DNA of 64,000 nt from Lepidonotus clava (Eukaryota; Annelida; Polychaeta; Phyllodocida; Polynoidae). The translations under genes were made by a program, and so were the position numbers. Below the pieces are notes generated by a model. It ran no database searches. It was not told where the DNA came from and saw only the letters and a program-made list of their open reading frames with translations. The stretch lies in NCBI GenBank assembly GCA_936440205.1, contig OW387149.1:3417501-3481500 (forward strand), given 5' to 3'. Each line of letters starts with the position of its first letter. The first letter of the stretch is position 1. Below are positions 1-10,742 of the stretch, piece after piece.

Positions 1-1068
1 TCTTTGTGACTTAGCATCTTTTTGCGGGATAGCATCTACACAAGACACTAAGCAACAAAGGGATGCTATCCCACAAATATTTGCAGGATAGCAGCTGTTG
101 TCGTTATTTTGATACTTAATTCATTTTGTAGGACATAGCATTTTCTGGTAAGAATCAATACAAATAGTGATGTTTTCATCAAATTAAAGCCAGATATTTA
201 AGGTATCTATTTTGTCAGAATATGATGAACAGAAAAAATGTATAAACTTAGAATTTATTATATGATAAGTCCATATTATGAAATATCTGTTGCACCCTAA
301 TTCTCATGTTATCTCTGATAATCATTTCAATTATAGATATTTATGCTACTATCCTATGTATTGGATTATTATATGAAAATATATCTTTTATACCATCATA
401 TGCAGAGCCGTTTTGATTCTAAAAGGTGTTGAACCTTCTACATAACCCTATAGTTATTTACAGATGAAAAAAGGGGCTTACATGGTAACCGTTCGTTAAG
501 TTAAGGTAAACTAGTCATGTGGGACACAAAAGTTTAATAAGGTTATTGTATATCAGTTTATACATGGGCTCTATTTAGACCATTGTTTTTGTGCACCTAT
601 AAGTGATATCCACTGAATTAAGAGTCTGTTTAACCAGGAGTCCACTGTATTTGTATCAGCTATGTACTAAAATGGGAAGAGGTTTGGGTGGAAGGGGGGT
701 CAGATATAGAGTGGAATGAGGGACAGCTAAGACACCTAATTTTTATTTAATCAAGCAGCAATTAAATGTGTGTGTTCAGTATATCTATATACTTAGCCCA
801 GGATTGAATACCATATAAAACCATAGCACATTTTATTATGGTCGTATTCTTAATGATCCTTACATGGACGCTATACAACAAATGTGCTATATATGATATT
901 TGTAGGATAGCATCCAGTTGTTGGTTAGCGTCTTAACTAGGTTGCTAAATGTTGTAACGTTTGCTGTTTAGCATCTGTTTGCAGGATAGCGTCCTAACCT
1001 GGATGCTAACCAACAAATATAAAGAGTTTGCAGGATAGCGTCTGTTTGTGGGTTAGCGTCTTAACAGT
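1..1068. repeat. AT-rich DNA with two copies of a GGATAGC(A/G)TC palindromic repeat
   Basis: Two related blocks, roughly 10-105 and 885-1060, share the words TTAGCATC, TTTGCAGGATAGC and their complements (GATGCTATCC, GATGCTAACC), so each is partly self-complementary. The stretch between them is AT-rich and I see no gene in it. This is probably a relic of a small palindromic DNA element. No target duplication was found. Confidence 0.45.
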
Positions 1069-1146
1069 GGTTCTCCCTCCTCCTGTGTCAGCCCTGGAGG
1101 AGTCAGTACTAACCAGGTGGGAGAAGTTATAAAGAGCCGAGAGGAA
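1069..1146 (+). repeat. 78-bp direct repeat, copy 1, with a TATA box
   Basis: This copy matches 1421-1498 with a period of 352 bp and looks identical by eye. Each copy holds TATAAAG (here 1128-1134) behind a GC-richer segment and is followed by a related CTTAGTTTGGTT-like tail. It may be a duplicated core promoter or simply part of a dispersed repeat. Confidence 0.6.
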
Positions 1147-1420
1147 AACCCCTTAGTTTGGTTAGGGCAATTCGATCACTTTTTGCTGCAGTTTGAGAGA
1201 AAATGCTGTGGTTCAAGAAAAAAAAAGTGACTCAAATTTCCCCAATTCACTAAAATCAAATTTTGTTTTGGACAATGTGCGCCTCATATTCACACAGTAA
1301 TAACTCCTACCCAGCTGGGGCCGTCGCCTACTCTCTCGCCCCCCCCCCCCCTACTCATACACACCTCCACTGTTGTAGGTGTGTTTTTTTCTCCCACCTC
1401 CCCCTCACCTAGTGCAGGGT

Positions 1421-1498
1421 GGTTCTCCCTCCTCCTGTGTCAGCCCTGGAGGAGTCAGTACTAACCAGGTGGGAGAAGTTATAAAGAGCCGAGAGGAA
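1421..1498 (+). repeat. 78-bp direct repeat, copy 2, with a TATA box
   Basis: Second copy of 1069-1146. TATAAAG lies at 1480-1486. Between the copies are a poly-C run (near 1340) and pyrimidine-rich DNA. Confidence 0.6.
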
Positions 1499-1518
1499 CC
1501 CCTCTTAGTTGGTTGGTT

Positions 1519-1866
1519 CCAGGGCAAGAATATGATGTAATTATAATGTTATTATAACATTCTGTTTAGTTCTGCTTTGGTTCTTGCGATGTTATTTTGA
1601 TGGCACCCAAAAATGTCTTTAGAGCCTAACATTGCAATGTTGCCCTGTGATGTTATTGTGACATTCTTGTAACATTCTTTTATTATAATAATGTTATTAT
1701 AAAGTTCTTTAATAGTAAGATCTCAACTTCACTAAAATAAAATGTGATTATAACATTCTGTTTTATTAAGTCTCAAATTTACCTAAAATAACATAACGGT
1801 TACGTGAAAATTGGGTTACAGACTAACCCAAAAGAACGTGCTTGTTACGTCGATGCTTGCCAGGGT
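1519..1866 (+). mobile_element. MITE, family M1 (ATAACGTT-rich, GCAAG-type inverted ends)
   Basis: An AT-rich element whose ends are imperfect inverted repeats (CCAGGGCAAG near 1519; CTTGCCAGGG near 1856). Inside are repeated ATTATAACATTCTG blocks, the hallmark of this family. Other copies are at 30885-31255, 36350-36500 (partial) and 55092-55452 (inverted). It has no coding capacity, so it must be non-autonomous. Confidence 0.55.
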
Positions 1867-1884
1867 TGTTTAGTGGGTTCCTTA

Positions 1885-1965
1885 TGTCTTTATCAGCTGC
1901 CAGAGTCATATCAAAGGTGGGGATGGCAATCGAATCTATGAAATGAGGTGCCTATTTGTAGCAGT
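1885..1965 (-). mobile_element. SINE family C fragment (conserved central domain only)
   Basis: Read on the minus strand, it contains CATAGATTCGATTGCCATC ... TTGATATGACTCTGGC. This matches the central region of the fuller copies at 45398-45635 (minus), 43101-43345 (plus) and 47345-47530 (plus). No tRNA-like head is visible here. Confidence 0.5.
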
Positions 1966-2570
1966 GGGACCCAGTGCCCTCTTTATACTGCTGCCTCATT
2001 GAGATATCAGGTCATAGGCCCACATGATACCCCATCCTGTCACATTATACTGACACCAGCCCGACCAGCCCGACCAGTCATATTTCATGGTTCTAACTTC
2101 AAACCAAGTGCCAGGCAAGCAGAAAACCACTGTTATCATTACATTTCATTAATGTTTTAAAAGTGCACATTTACAAGATGAACATTATACTGGATGATCT
2201 GTACTTGCAAAGATGATGTATATATATCTTGACATTAAAGTTCGTCTGAATGATCTGGGTGACCTTATATATATATATATATATATACTGTTGTTGACTT
2301 AAGGCTGGTTTCAACTTGCCCAACAAATTGCATATTGTTATAGTTACATACTTTTCCTTATCCGTGTAAACAATTCTAAGATTTCAAACTAAAAGATTAT
2401 TGTTAACAATTGCAATCGAAATACTAAAATCACAATTTATTTGGTTCGGGTCAATGCTTTCAAATTAAAAAAAGGGCACATGCTATGCAACAAAATTAAA
2501 AAATGTTTCAATATCATATGATGAAGTCAATGTATTATCACAATACAAAGTGGTAATGATTCTGAGCCAC
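1966..2570. other. AT-rich non-coding stretch with a (TA)n microsatellite
   Basis: No gene is seen. A TA dinucleotide run lies at about 2266-2287. Confidence 0.5.
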
Positions 2571-2574
2571 AGCT

Positions 2575-3056
2575 AATAATATAAGAAGACTGGGGAGGGG
2601 GGGGGGGGGGTCGTCCGAGGGTGGCTGTACGACCCAGGGGTTCGTGCGATCCGCTTTGGTCGTAAGTCCACCCAATGACAACCCTGAAGGGTTTTCTATT
2701 TTTATCACCCAAGAAAAGCTCCAAATACGTATAAAATATTGAAAATGAGGAGGGTATGTACAGGCTTTCCCTATGCTCTACCCATTTTATCACCCGCACG
2801 GCCAGCGAGAGGTGCGTATTGTGCACAGGGCATATTGACAAGCTGTACACACCGCTCCTTATTCTCAGCATTTTCTCAACAATTTAAGGATTATTTGAGT
2901 GATAAAATAAAGAAGCACCTTTGGGTTCATCCTTGGTTGGCTGTACGACCCATGGGAATTGTACGACCCTTGGGCTCTACCCTCAGTATGTGATGATCTC
3001 CTATGTGTCGTACAGCCACCCTTGGATGCCCCCTGCGATACTTCTTATTAAAGTAC
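2575..3056 (+). mobile_element. MITE family M2, composite or nested copy
   Basis: The left end (AAGAAGACTGGGG ... GGTGGCTGTACGACCC) is the inverted complement of the right end (CGTACAGCCACCC ... CTTCTTATT). A second internal start (AAGAAGCACC near 2910) suggests nesting or a tandem copy. A poly-G run sits at 2590-2613. Relatives are at 3229-3365 and, degraded, near 39675-39830. Confidence 0.55.
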
Positions 3057-3228
3057 ATACCGCTCCTCATTCGTCATCTTTATGTATTTATACATAAGGA
3101 ATACGATTTGAGAAATCAACATAAACTTAAACGGAATTTAAATTGGTTCGGACCATGGATTTAAAAAACATGTAGTTGTGCATGTGCATTTCGGAGTAGA
3201 CTGGGTCAGAAGACAGACAGGTAATATA

Positions 3229-3365
3229 AGAAGCACTAGGGGGGCAACCGAGGGTGGCAGTACACCCCATAGGGGATCGTCACATACCGAGGGCGAAGCC
3301 CGAGGTTTGTATGACCCCCATGGGTTGTACAGCCACCAAAGGATGTCCCCTAAGGTGCTTCTTTA
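3229..3365 (+). mobile_element. MITE family M2, short palindromic copy
   Basis: The whole 137-bp piece folds back on itself. AAGAAGCACTAGGGG at the left pairs with CCCCTAAGGTGCTTCTT at the right, and GGTGGCAGTACA pairs with TGTACAGCCACC. It carries no ORF of its own. Confidence 0.65.
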
Positions 3366-3833
3366 TTTTATCATCCAAACAAAATGAAAAATATGTTAAA
3401 ATTACTGAAAACAAGGTGTCTGCAGTGAGCGGTACTTATGGCCTGGCAATACGACATGCCCCCAATACGCACCACTCATCGGCTTTGTGGGTGATAAACT
3501 GGCAGAGAAAGGGGACGAGCGGGGAGTTAAAAACACATCCGACCAAAAAAGAAAGAGTATTCGACTGCTGTGGAGTAACATGCAGCATGCAGGGAGGTGG
3601 CCCTACCCCCTGAAGGAGGGGTGGGAGCCATTAGCACTAGACCCTGGAGGCCTGAGGACCTGGAGGTACCATATCACCTGGAGGATTGACTCCTTTTACC
3701 ACTACAGGACCACTTAACTACTACAGGAGTAACACCTGATTGAAGGTACCCTGGAGGGGGGTATCAGAGTCAAGACCAAAGTGAGGGAGGGGGAGATGAG
3801 GGGGAGGTGAAGGGTAGTGACTCAGTACTGGGT
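3366..3833. other. Non-coding; purine-rich with repeated CCTGGAGG words
   Basis: CCTGGAGG recurs at about 3643, 3670, 3690 and 3750. No gene is supported. Confidence 0.4.
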
Positions 3834-4114
3834 CAGGGGCCCGTTTCATAACAACCTCCGTAGCCACGGAAGATTTATGATCCCTAACGGAAATAGTACT
3901 CCTGTTTCATAACAAAACTCACAAAAATTGACCCAAAACTTGTGTGAATCAACCCAAAACTTGTGTAAATTGACCCAAAACCCTGTAAACCCATGCAAAC
4001 CCACATAAGCAAAAACAAAACTCACATAGCTGTGGCGCCTTAAAAGGTCATCATATCTTTATGAAACGAAAAACTCACCTAGCACCTAGAGTTTTGTTAC
4101 GAAACAGGCCCCTG
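3834..4114. mobile_element. MITE family M3 with 21-bp terminal inverted repeats
   Basis: The left end, CAGGGGCCCGTTTCATAACA, matches the reverse complement of the right end (4094-4114) at about 19 of 21 positions. The 281-bp interior has tandem TTGACCCAAAACTTGTGT words and no ORF. It is a clear non-autonomous palindromic-ended element; the superfamily cannot be assigned from the ends alone. Confidence 0.75.
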
Positions 4115-5093
4115 TGCGGTGTCCGTGAGACCTAAGGTATAATAGACTGTCAATATAACAGCAGTTGTAAGATCTTCAAGGTGGCAGATTTAGAGTGGGG
4201 AGGGTGGATGCGCCCCCCTCATTTTTCATCCAAATTTAGATTTTTTAAAGTAAAATTTTGGAAAAATTAGGTTGCGCCCCCCCCCCCGCACTTTCCTTCA
4301 GCGCACCCCCACCTTTTCCAAAAGCTGTATCCATCACTGTCACATTCATGGAATGGGTGGAGGGGGAGCTTTCGATAAAGTACAAACGGATATTTTACAA
4401 AGTTCCAGACCCCCCCCCCCCCCGCGTTTGCTGTTATATGAGTCATTGAGGCCCATCACAAAATGGGTGTCATTGTTGTGAACAATGGTTTCGTGAAATC
4501 AGGCACCATTGTTTGAAAATCCAGCATCACTATTCATCCACTCATAATAAGTTCCCTGAATTGAAAATGTACGGAACTTTAGATCTAAATATATACTGAA
4601 CGTTCTACAGAATTTGAATTGTCAAAGTAGAAGAGCCACAATTCAACCGTGCAACACATTGCAATACAACTTTCCCTGTTGCAAGACATTGTACACCGAA
4701 AAATTTGAATTCTCTCAATACAATTAATGAAATTTGATCCAGCCTATAATACTAAAGAGATGTGTACCTCTCGTAATATTTTTTTCATGTTATCCTATAT
4801 CTTAGAGGATAAATTGATCAAATGATGTAAAGTGATTGCCTTAACTGCAGTGCAGTGCAGTGCCCCCTATATTTAATTGTGCAAACTAGATTTGACAAGT
4901 TTATGACAATATACTTTCTGACAATGCAGTTGTCAAAACTTTTCATTTTGGTAACAATGCTAAACTTGTCACAGATTTGACACTTTGACAGTTTTTTGAC
5001 GAGTTTAGCACAGTCTCATTTTATCAGTATACTGTTTCACGTTAACTTTGTGTAACGGGCCATTGGAAACGATTGCATCTTACCACAGCGTGA
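4115..5093. other. AT-rich non-coding DNA with poly-C tracts
   Basis: C runs lie near 4278-4288 and 4411-4424. No gene, RNA or element ends were recognised up to the LTR element. Confidence 0.5.
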
Positions 5094-5097
5094 GAAT
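5094..5097. repeat. Target site duplication GAAT, left copy
   Basis: It matches 20366-20369. With these limits both LTRs begin TGTGA and end TCACA. The solo LTR at 34459-35291 gives the same ends and also a 4-bp duplication. Confidence 0.8.
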
Positions 5098-5410
5098 TGT
5101 GATGAACGGCTATTCAGCCAAAATACATAGAGGTTAAAATAATAGAAATAAGGTAATAATAGAAATATATGTAAGAGAACGAAATATATGTAAGAGAACG
5201 AAATATATGTAAGAGAACGAAATAGATGTAAAGGAACGAATATGTAATAATGAACGAAAGTATAGAAAGCCTGAAAAAGAGGCACGAATATGTAAAGAAC
5301 GAATATGTAAAGAACGAATAACGAATATGTAAGGAACGAAAACGTAAAGGAACGAAACCCGGAAATATGTAAACCGGAAGTGAAATGTAAACCGGAAACG
5401 GGATATATAA

Positions 5411-5484
5411 ACCGGAAGTGACGTCAGTTGTAGGTCACGTGACCGAAGGCAGCCAATCAGGGCTGACCTCTCTAGTATATAAAG
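5411..5484 (+). promoter_or_regulatory. LTR promoter: ETS-CRE, E-box palindrome, CCAAT, TATA
   Basis: In 74 bp there is an ETS-type ACCGGAAGT fused to a full CRE (TGACGTCA, 5419-5426). Then come the perfect 12-bp palindrome GGTCACGTGACC (5433-5444, with a CACGTG E-box core), CCAAT (5453-5457) and TATATAAAG (5476-5484). Two more CCGGAA words lie just upstream. These are standard animal pol II sites; their use here is inferred. Confidence 0.75.
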
Positions 5485-5499
5485 GGGCGGTGAGGCCCG

Positions 5500-5505
5500 A
5501 ATAAA
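5500..5505 (+). terminator. LTR poly(A) signal AATAAA
   Basis: An AATAAA hexamer about 20 bp after the TATA box, present in both LTRs. In the 3' LTR it would direct 3'-end formation. Its closeness to the TATA box implies a short R region or cleavage well downstream. Confidence 0.6.
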
Positions 5506-6104
5506 CAGAGTTCTTTAACAGTTCTCCTGGTGTCCAGACGTGTCCTCTTTCCTGAAACAACCGCTAAAGATGAGCCGATCAGAGTAATTAAGCCGAAGTT
5601 AGGACAAAACAGTCGAAGTTCGAGATAGGTAGTAGAAACATAGGGTAAGGGGCCCGATGGCCCGAAGAACGAGGAACGAGGGAACGGAGTAGGGCACGAA
5701 GGCCCGAAGTAGTACCGGAAACCGAGGCGTAGTATGGTACGAAGACATGGGGAGCGGAACGAGGGAGCGAAGTCCGCGGGGACGAGGGCGCGGCATGCTC
5801 GGCCCCACGCTACCAAACAATAGGCGACCGTCGGCCCGTCGCCCCCGCGGACCGGAACTCAGGGGTGGACCGCCCCCCGGCCGACCCGTACCCCTACCGT
5901 AATTTCCCTCCCCCGCAGTCCTCCGTCGACATCGAGTGCCGATTCCCGATCGATTCGCTCAGCCCCCCCTCGTGCGCGAGGCACGACTCTAGAAACACAT
6001 CTCGGTTCTTGGCCCGGATTCCCCGTCCGCCCCGAGACCCGAACAACCCCCACGTTCCTCTGTTGTAAGAATCGGCAACCCCGACTTACCAGAGAACGTC
6101 ACAC

Positions 6105-6120
6105 TGGTGGCAGCGGTGGT
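6105..6120 (+). promoter_or_regulatory. Primer-binding-site-like sequence
   Basis: TGGTGGCAGCGG begins two bases after the 5' LTR, at the expected place and with the TGG that pairs with a tRNA CCA end. I did not identify which tRNA. Confidence 0.6.
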
Positions 6121-6179
6121 GCTGAAATAGGCACATACGGACTTGTGGATCTTGGGTGTTTCATCGGTGTTGGATACTC

Positions 6180-7130
6180 ATGGCGACTGCGGCAGTCTTC
6201 GAGCAGATGGATTCTGACGTCGCCTTCAAGGAAGGTGGGGAGGAGAAAGGAGGTGCGAAAATCGAGACCAAAGGGGAGGACACGACCATCATGGGTAGGC
6301 AGTTTAATTTTATGGGAACGTCCACCCCGACGGATGAGCAGAATGTGCGGGCTCAACAACAACAGACCGGTCAGGAAGGAGCGAGTTTGAAGAAGTTCAG
6401 TTTACGACCAGAGAAGTATGACGGTAAACCGGATTTCGAGGGATGGATCAACCAGTTTGAGGAGTACGCAACATTGGGACGCTGGACGGCCGAGGAAAAA
6501 GCGGCGATGCTTTTTCTCTCGCTGACGGGAACGGCACGAATGTACTTTGTCGGACTCCCGGACAGGGAACGACTCCGTTACTCAGCGAGGGTGGATGCGT
6601 TGCGCCGGAGGTTCGGTCAGGAGAAGGACACGTGTAATGCTCTGCAAGAGTTGGCGGGATTGAAACGTGTAAAGAACCAGACAGCGAAGGAGTTGGCTGA
6701 TAATGCCCGGCGACTGGCATCGAGAGCCTACTTCTCCAACGACTACGCTAGCCAGGAAAAAGCAGCATTACATGCGTTCCAGGCTGCAGTTGGGGAAGAC
6801 CTTCAGCTGAAGTGTGCAGAGAAAGGATGCAAGACACTAGAGGAGGCGGTAGAGGTGGTAGAAATACAGGAACGATACTCACGCCGCCTCCTGCGGGCAG
6901 TGAAGCCCGAGGAGGACGCCAATACACAGATCATGGCCTTGAACGGTAAGTTGGAGGAGATGATGAAAGAATTGGCAGAAGAACGGGAAGCTAGAAGACA
7001 AGCAACGGCCCGGAGGGAGGCGTTTAAGAAGCGAAAAGAAGATTTAGAGTGTCATCAATGTCACCAGAAGGGCCATTTCGCAAGAGAGTGTTCTCAGCGT
7101 CAGGGAAACGGACAGTCGCCGTCGCAGTAA
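6180..7130 (+). CDS. gag: gag of the LTR retrotransposon
   Basis: A Ty3/gypsy Gag-like protein of about 316 residues from the ATG at 6180 (context ACTCATGGCG); the frame is open a little upstream, to 6156. The middle (FSLRPEKYDGKPDFEGWINQ through the EKAALHAFQ region) has the helical, Trp/Tyr-containing look of a retrotransposon capsid. A Lys/Glu-rich coiled-coil-like stretch follows, then one CCHC zinc knuckle (C-x2-C-x4-H-x4-C, CHQCHQKGHFAREC) near the C-terminus. The end of gag overlaps the start of pol in a different frame, an arrangement for which this family is known to use programmed frameshifting. Gag would form the particle and bind the RNA. The assignment is confident from the knuckle, position and linkage to pol. 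Confidence 0.9.
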   Translation: MATAAVFEQMDSDVAFKEGGEEKGGAKIETKGEDTTIMGRQFNFMGTSTPTDEQNVRAQQQQTGQEGASLKKFSLRPEKYDGKPDFEGWINQFEEYATLGRWTAEEKAAMLFLSLTGTARMYFVGLPDRERLRYSARVDALRRRFGQEKDTCNALQELAGLKRVKNQTAKELADNARRLASRAYFSNDYASQEKAALHAFQAAVGEDLQLKCAEKGCKTLEEAVEVVEIQERYSRRLLRAVKPEEDANTQIMALNGKLEEMMKELAEEREARRQATARREAFKKRKEDLECHQCHQKGHFARECSQRQGNGQSPSQ

Positions 7131-10100
7131 GCGCGGGGCCCCCTTCGGGCGCGGCGAGAGAAGTAGTAGGCATGGGAGAATGTGGACTTTATGTGGCCGG
7201 GATGGTGGGAGAGAGTGTCGTCCGTTTTTTGGTTGATACCGGATCTATGATCAGTCTGCTGTCGGAACGCCTCTGGAGAGAGTGGGGACGAAAATGGGAA
7301 GAACTGGATGGATATGAAGGACGTCTCTGCTCGGTGGATGGTAGTCCGTTGCGGTGCTACGGATGCACGAACTTGCCAGTAAAATTGGGAACGCGCGTGT
7401 TGAAGTGGACGTTCATGGTGGCAGACATCGGTAGAGATGAAGGGATCCTGGGAAACGACTTCGCGGTGAAATACCGGCTGACAGTTAAGCCCCACGCGAG
7501 TGCTATCTTCCTGCCCGCCGAGGGGGAGGGAGAGGGGGAACGAATCCCGGGAGTAGAACAAAGAACGGATGGGATTCGGGCAGTTACCGTCGGAGGACAG
7601 GTCGTGCGAATCGAGGAAACGACGGAAATACCCCCACTCCAAGTGACCCGAGTAACAGTAGTAGCGAGAATAGACATAGGACAGAGTGGACAGCTGGCTG
7701 TCATCACCGGCGCTGGATTACCTATGGGACTGGAGGTGATCCCGGGAACGGTGACATTGGGAGAAGAAAATGAAGTTTGGGTGGCCAACCGAGGGACCGA
7801 GAGTGCGGAATTGGAAACCGGCGGGGTACTCGGAGAAGCCACCTTCGTACAAGAGGTACGAGGAATAGGAAGTGAAGCAAAAGAACCCCCTGGAGCGCTC
7901 GTTGAAATGATAGGGGAGGCTAAGAAAGACCTGACCACGAAGGAAGGCGAAGAGCTGGAGAAAGCCATCATGGCCCGGGAACAAATGTTTGCGACCTCGA
8001 AACATGAGTTAGGACGGACAGATTTAGTACAACATCGAATTAAAACGGGGGATCAGATGCCGATCAAGCAGAGGGTCAGACGGTATCCGGCCACCAGGAG
8101 AGAGGAAGAACGAGCACTGGTGGAGGATATGTTAAATCTAGGGATTATCCGGGAGAGCGGGAGTGCGTGGAGTAGCCCGACCGTTCTAGTCAAAAAGAAG
8201 GACGGAGGAACGAGGTTCTGTATCGACTACCGAAAACTGAACCAGGCTACGAAAGTGGACGCCTATCCGCTCCCGCGGATAGAGGACAGCCTCAACACTT
8301 TGGGGGGAAGCCTATTCTTCTGCAGTCTGGATCTCGCAAGCGGATATTGGCAGGTGGAGATGGCACCGGAGGACCAAGAAAAGACGGCCTTCGTGACTCA
8401 AGGAGGATTGTATGAGTTCAAAGTGATGCCATTCGGGCTAGTGAACGCCCCAGCCACCTTCGAGAGACTGATGGAAAGAATCCTCAGAGGAATCGTGTGG
8501 GAGGAGTGTCTGGTATACTTGGATGACATACTGGTCTTTGGACCAACGTTTAAAGTGACTCTGGAAAGATTGGTACGGGTTCTGGACCGATTGAACGCTG
8601 CAGGACTGAAGTTAAAGGCGCGAAAATGTAAGCTGTTCCAGAAGAAGATTCCGTTCTTGGGGCACGTTGTCTCATTCAACGGGATCGAACCCGACCCCGA
8701 AAAGTGTCGGCAAGTAACCGAGTGGCCGGTCCCGCGGGATCTCCACGAGGTACGAGCCTTCGTGGGATTATGTTCGTACTATAGAAGGCATATAAACGGC
8801 TTCACGGAGTTGGCTGCCCCCTTGTATGAATTGGCAACGAAGGAGGAACCATTCGTGTGGAGCGCGAGACGACAAGAGGCATTTGATGCGATGAAGAAGG
8901 CGCTAACGGAGGCCCCGGTGTTGGGATTCCCGGAGGAAGATGGACAATGGTGGCTTGACACAGACGCCAGTGACGTGGGAACGGGAGCCGTGCTATCACA
9001 GGAGCAGAGAGGGGAGGAACGGGTGATAGCTTACACGAGCAAAACCCTGGAGTCAAACGAACGAAAGTATTGCACCACGCGGAAAGAACTGTTGGCGGTG
9101 GTGCGAGCTTTGAAGCATTTTCGGTGCTACATCTATGGTCAACGCGTGATAGTCCGGACGGATAATAGCGCGGTCAGTTGGCTGCAGAGAAGTAAGGAAC
9201 CGATGGGGCAGGCTGCTCGGTGGATTGAGATTATCGACTCGCATGATGTGTCGTTCCAACACCGACCGGGCAGGAAGCATGGGAACGCTGACGCGTTGTC
9301 CCGGTATCCGTGCAAACAATGTGGAGAGGAGCACGAGAATACCGAAAAAGTGAGAGTAGTGACGCGGGCCCGGGGGTACGAGCCCGGATGGTCCCCGCAG
9401 GAGATGAGAGCAGCGCAGAGGAGGGATCGAGATATAGGGCCGATTGTCGCACGGATGGAAAAGGATGCGGACCGGCCAGGTTGGGAGGCCATATCTCCGG
9501 AATCCCGGGAAACAAAGATCCTATGGAGGCAATGGGAACGATTAAGCCTCAGGGATGGCGTGCTGCATCGGAAGTATTGGGAACTAGAAGGACATGGTTG
9601 GAGGAACCAGTTGGTCGTTCCCCGAGAGGAACGGGCCAAGTTGGTAAGGGAATACCATGGAGGCGCGGCAGGAGCGCATTTAGGAGTCGCCAGGACGACG
9701 GCCCTGTTGGAACAAGGGTTTTACTGGCCGGGACTCCGGGAAGACGTGCGGAAGGAATGTCGAGAATGTGATTGCGCGTTGCTGAAAAAAGGACGAGGAA
9801 GACGGGAGCCGCTACATCAGTACATAGTGGGGGAGCCGATGGAACGGCTGGCCATGGATGTTTCGGGCCCGTACCCAGTCACCAAACGAGGAAATAAGTA
9901 TTGCCTGATGGTGGGATGCTATTTTACCAAATGGTTGGAGTGTTTCCCGATCCCGGATCAAAAGGCAACGACAGTGGCGAACAAAACTGGTTGAAGAAGT
10001 AGTAGCACGGTACGGCGCGTTTCGGGAACTACACTCGGATCAAGGCACGAATTTCGAATCCGAGGTGGTGGCTCAGGTCCTTGCACTATTCGGAATACAC

Positions 10101-10742
10101 AAAACAAGAACGACGCCGTACCACCCCAGGAGTGACGGGTACATAGAACGAAGTTTCCGTACTTTGGGGTGTTGTTTGAAAGCCAGCTGCCGAGCAACAG
10201 GCCGGGAATGGGACGAGATGGTCCCGCTCGTGATGATGAGTTATAGAGCAACGCCGCAAGCCAGCACGGGAGTGACACCGAATATGATGATGCTGGGCCG
10301 ACAGACCATGATGCCGCGACAGGCGATTTATGGGAGACCTCTAGGACCAGAGGAGGAACCCCGACGGGTAGGCGACTATGTGGAAAGCCTGGAGGAAGGG
10401 CTAGTCGCGGCCTATCGGGAGGCCCGGACGGGGCTGAAACGAGCCGCCATCCATCAGAAACACGAGTACGATGGGAAGGTGACTCGGCGGGAATACCACG
10501 CCGGAGAACTGGTCTGGGTGCACGATACGGTAGTGGATAGGGACAAGGGAACGAAGTTGCGATTTCCATGGATGGGCCCTGCACTGATCGTCAAGGTGCT
10601 TGACCGAGGACGGGTGGTAGTACGGAAGAAACGAGGGAAACCGGGGGGGGTGGTCCATGTGGACCGCCTGGAACCCTACCGAGGACACGCTGCGCCAGCC
10701 TGGATGGTAGCTGACCAGCAAGGATACGAGGCTGCACAGTAA
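7049..10742 (+). pseudogene. pol: pol region of the LTR retrotransposon (PR-RT-RNase H-integrase)
   Basis: Domains in order: an aspartic protease with the LVDTGS active site (about 7230); reverse transcriptase with FCIDYRKLN (about 8220) and YLDD (8515-8526); RNase H with LDTDAS (about 8950) and later ELLAVV and RTDNS boxes; and integrase with an H-H-C-C zinc region (about 9645-9775). The integrase catalytic D-D-E is recognisable by AMDVSG (about 9850), HSDQGTNF (about 10030) and the DGYIERS box (about 10135). The tail carries a GPY/F-like module (FPWMGPALIV ... VVHVDRLEPYRG). No chromodomain is seen. It is treated as a fossil copy: most domains look whole and the region has about one break. 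Confidence 0.93.

Larger units (their letters stand above)
5098..6103 (+). repeat. 5' LTR (1,006 bp)
   Basis: Begins TGTGATGAACGG and ends GAACGTCACA, giving 5-bp terminal inverted repeats TGTGA/TCACA. It has an AT-rich U3 with about four 19-bp direct repeats (5162-5237), a compact promoter (5411-5484), AATAAA at 5500-5505, and a GC-rich downstream part. It is nearly identical to 19360-20365. Confidence 0.95.

Noticed and set aside
5472-5820. Minus-strand frames in both LTRs
   Set aside because: Present in both LTRs only because the LTRs are nearly identical; no protein features.
7100-9639. Long open frames on the minus strand across pol
   Set aside because: They mirror the strong pol coding bias on the plus strand and show no domain.
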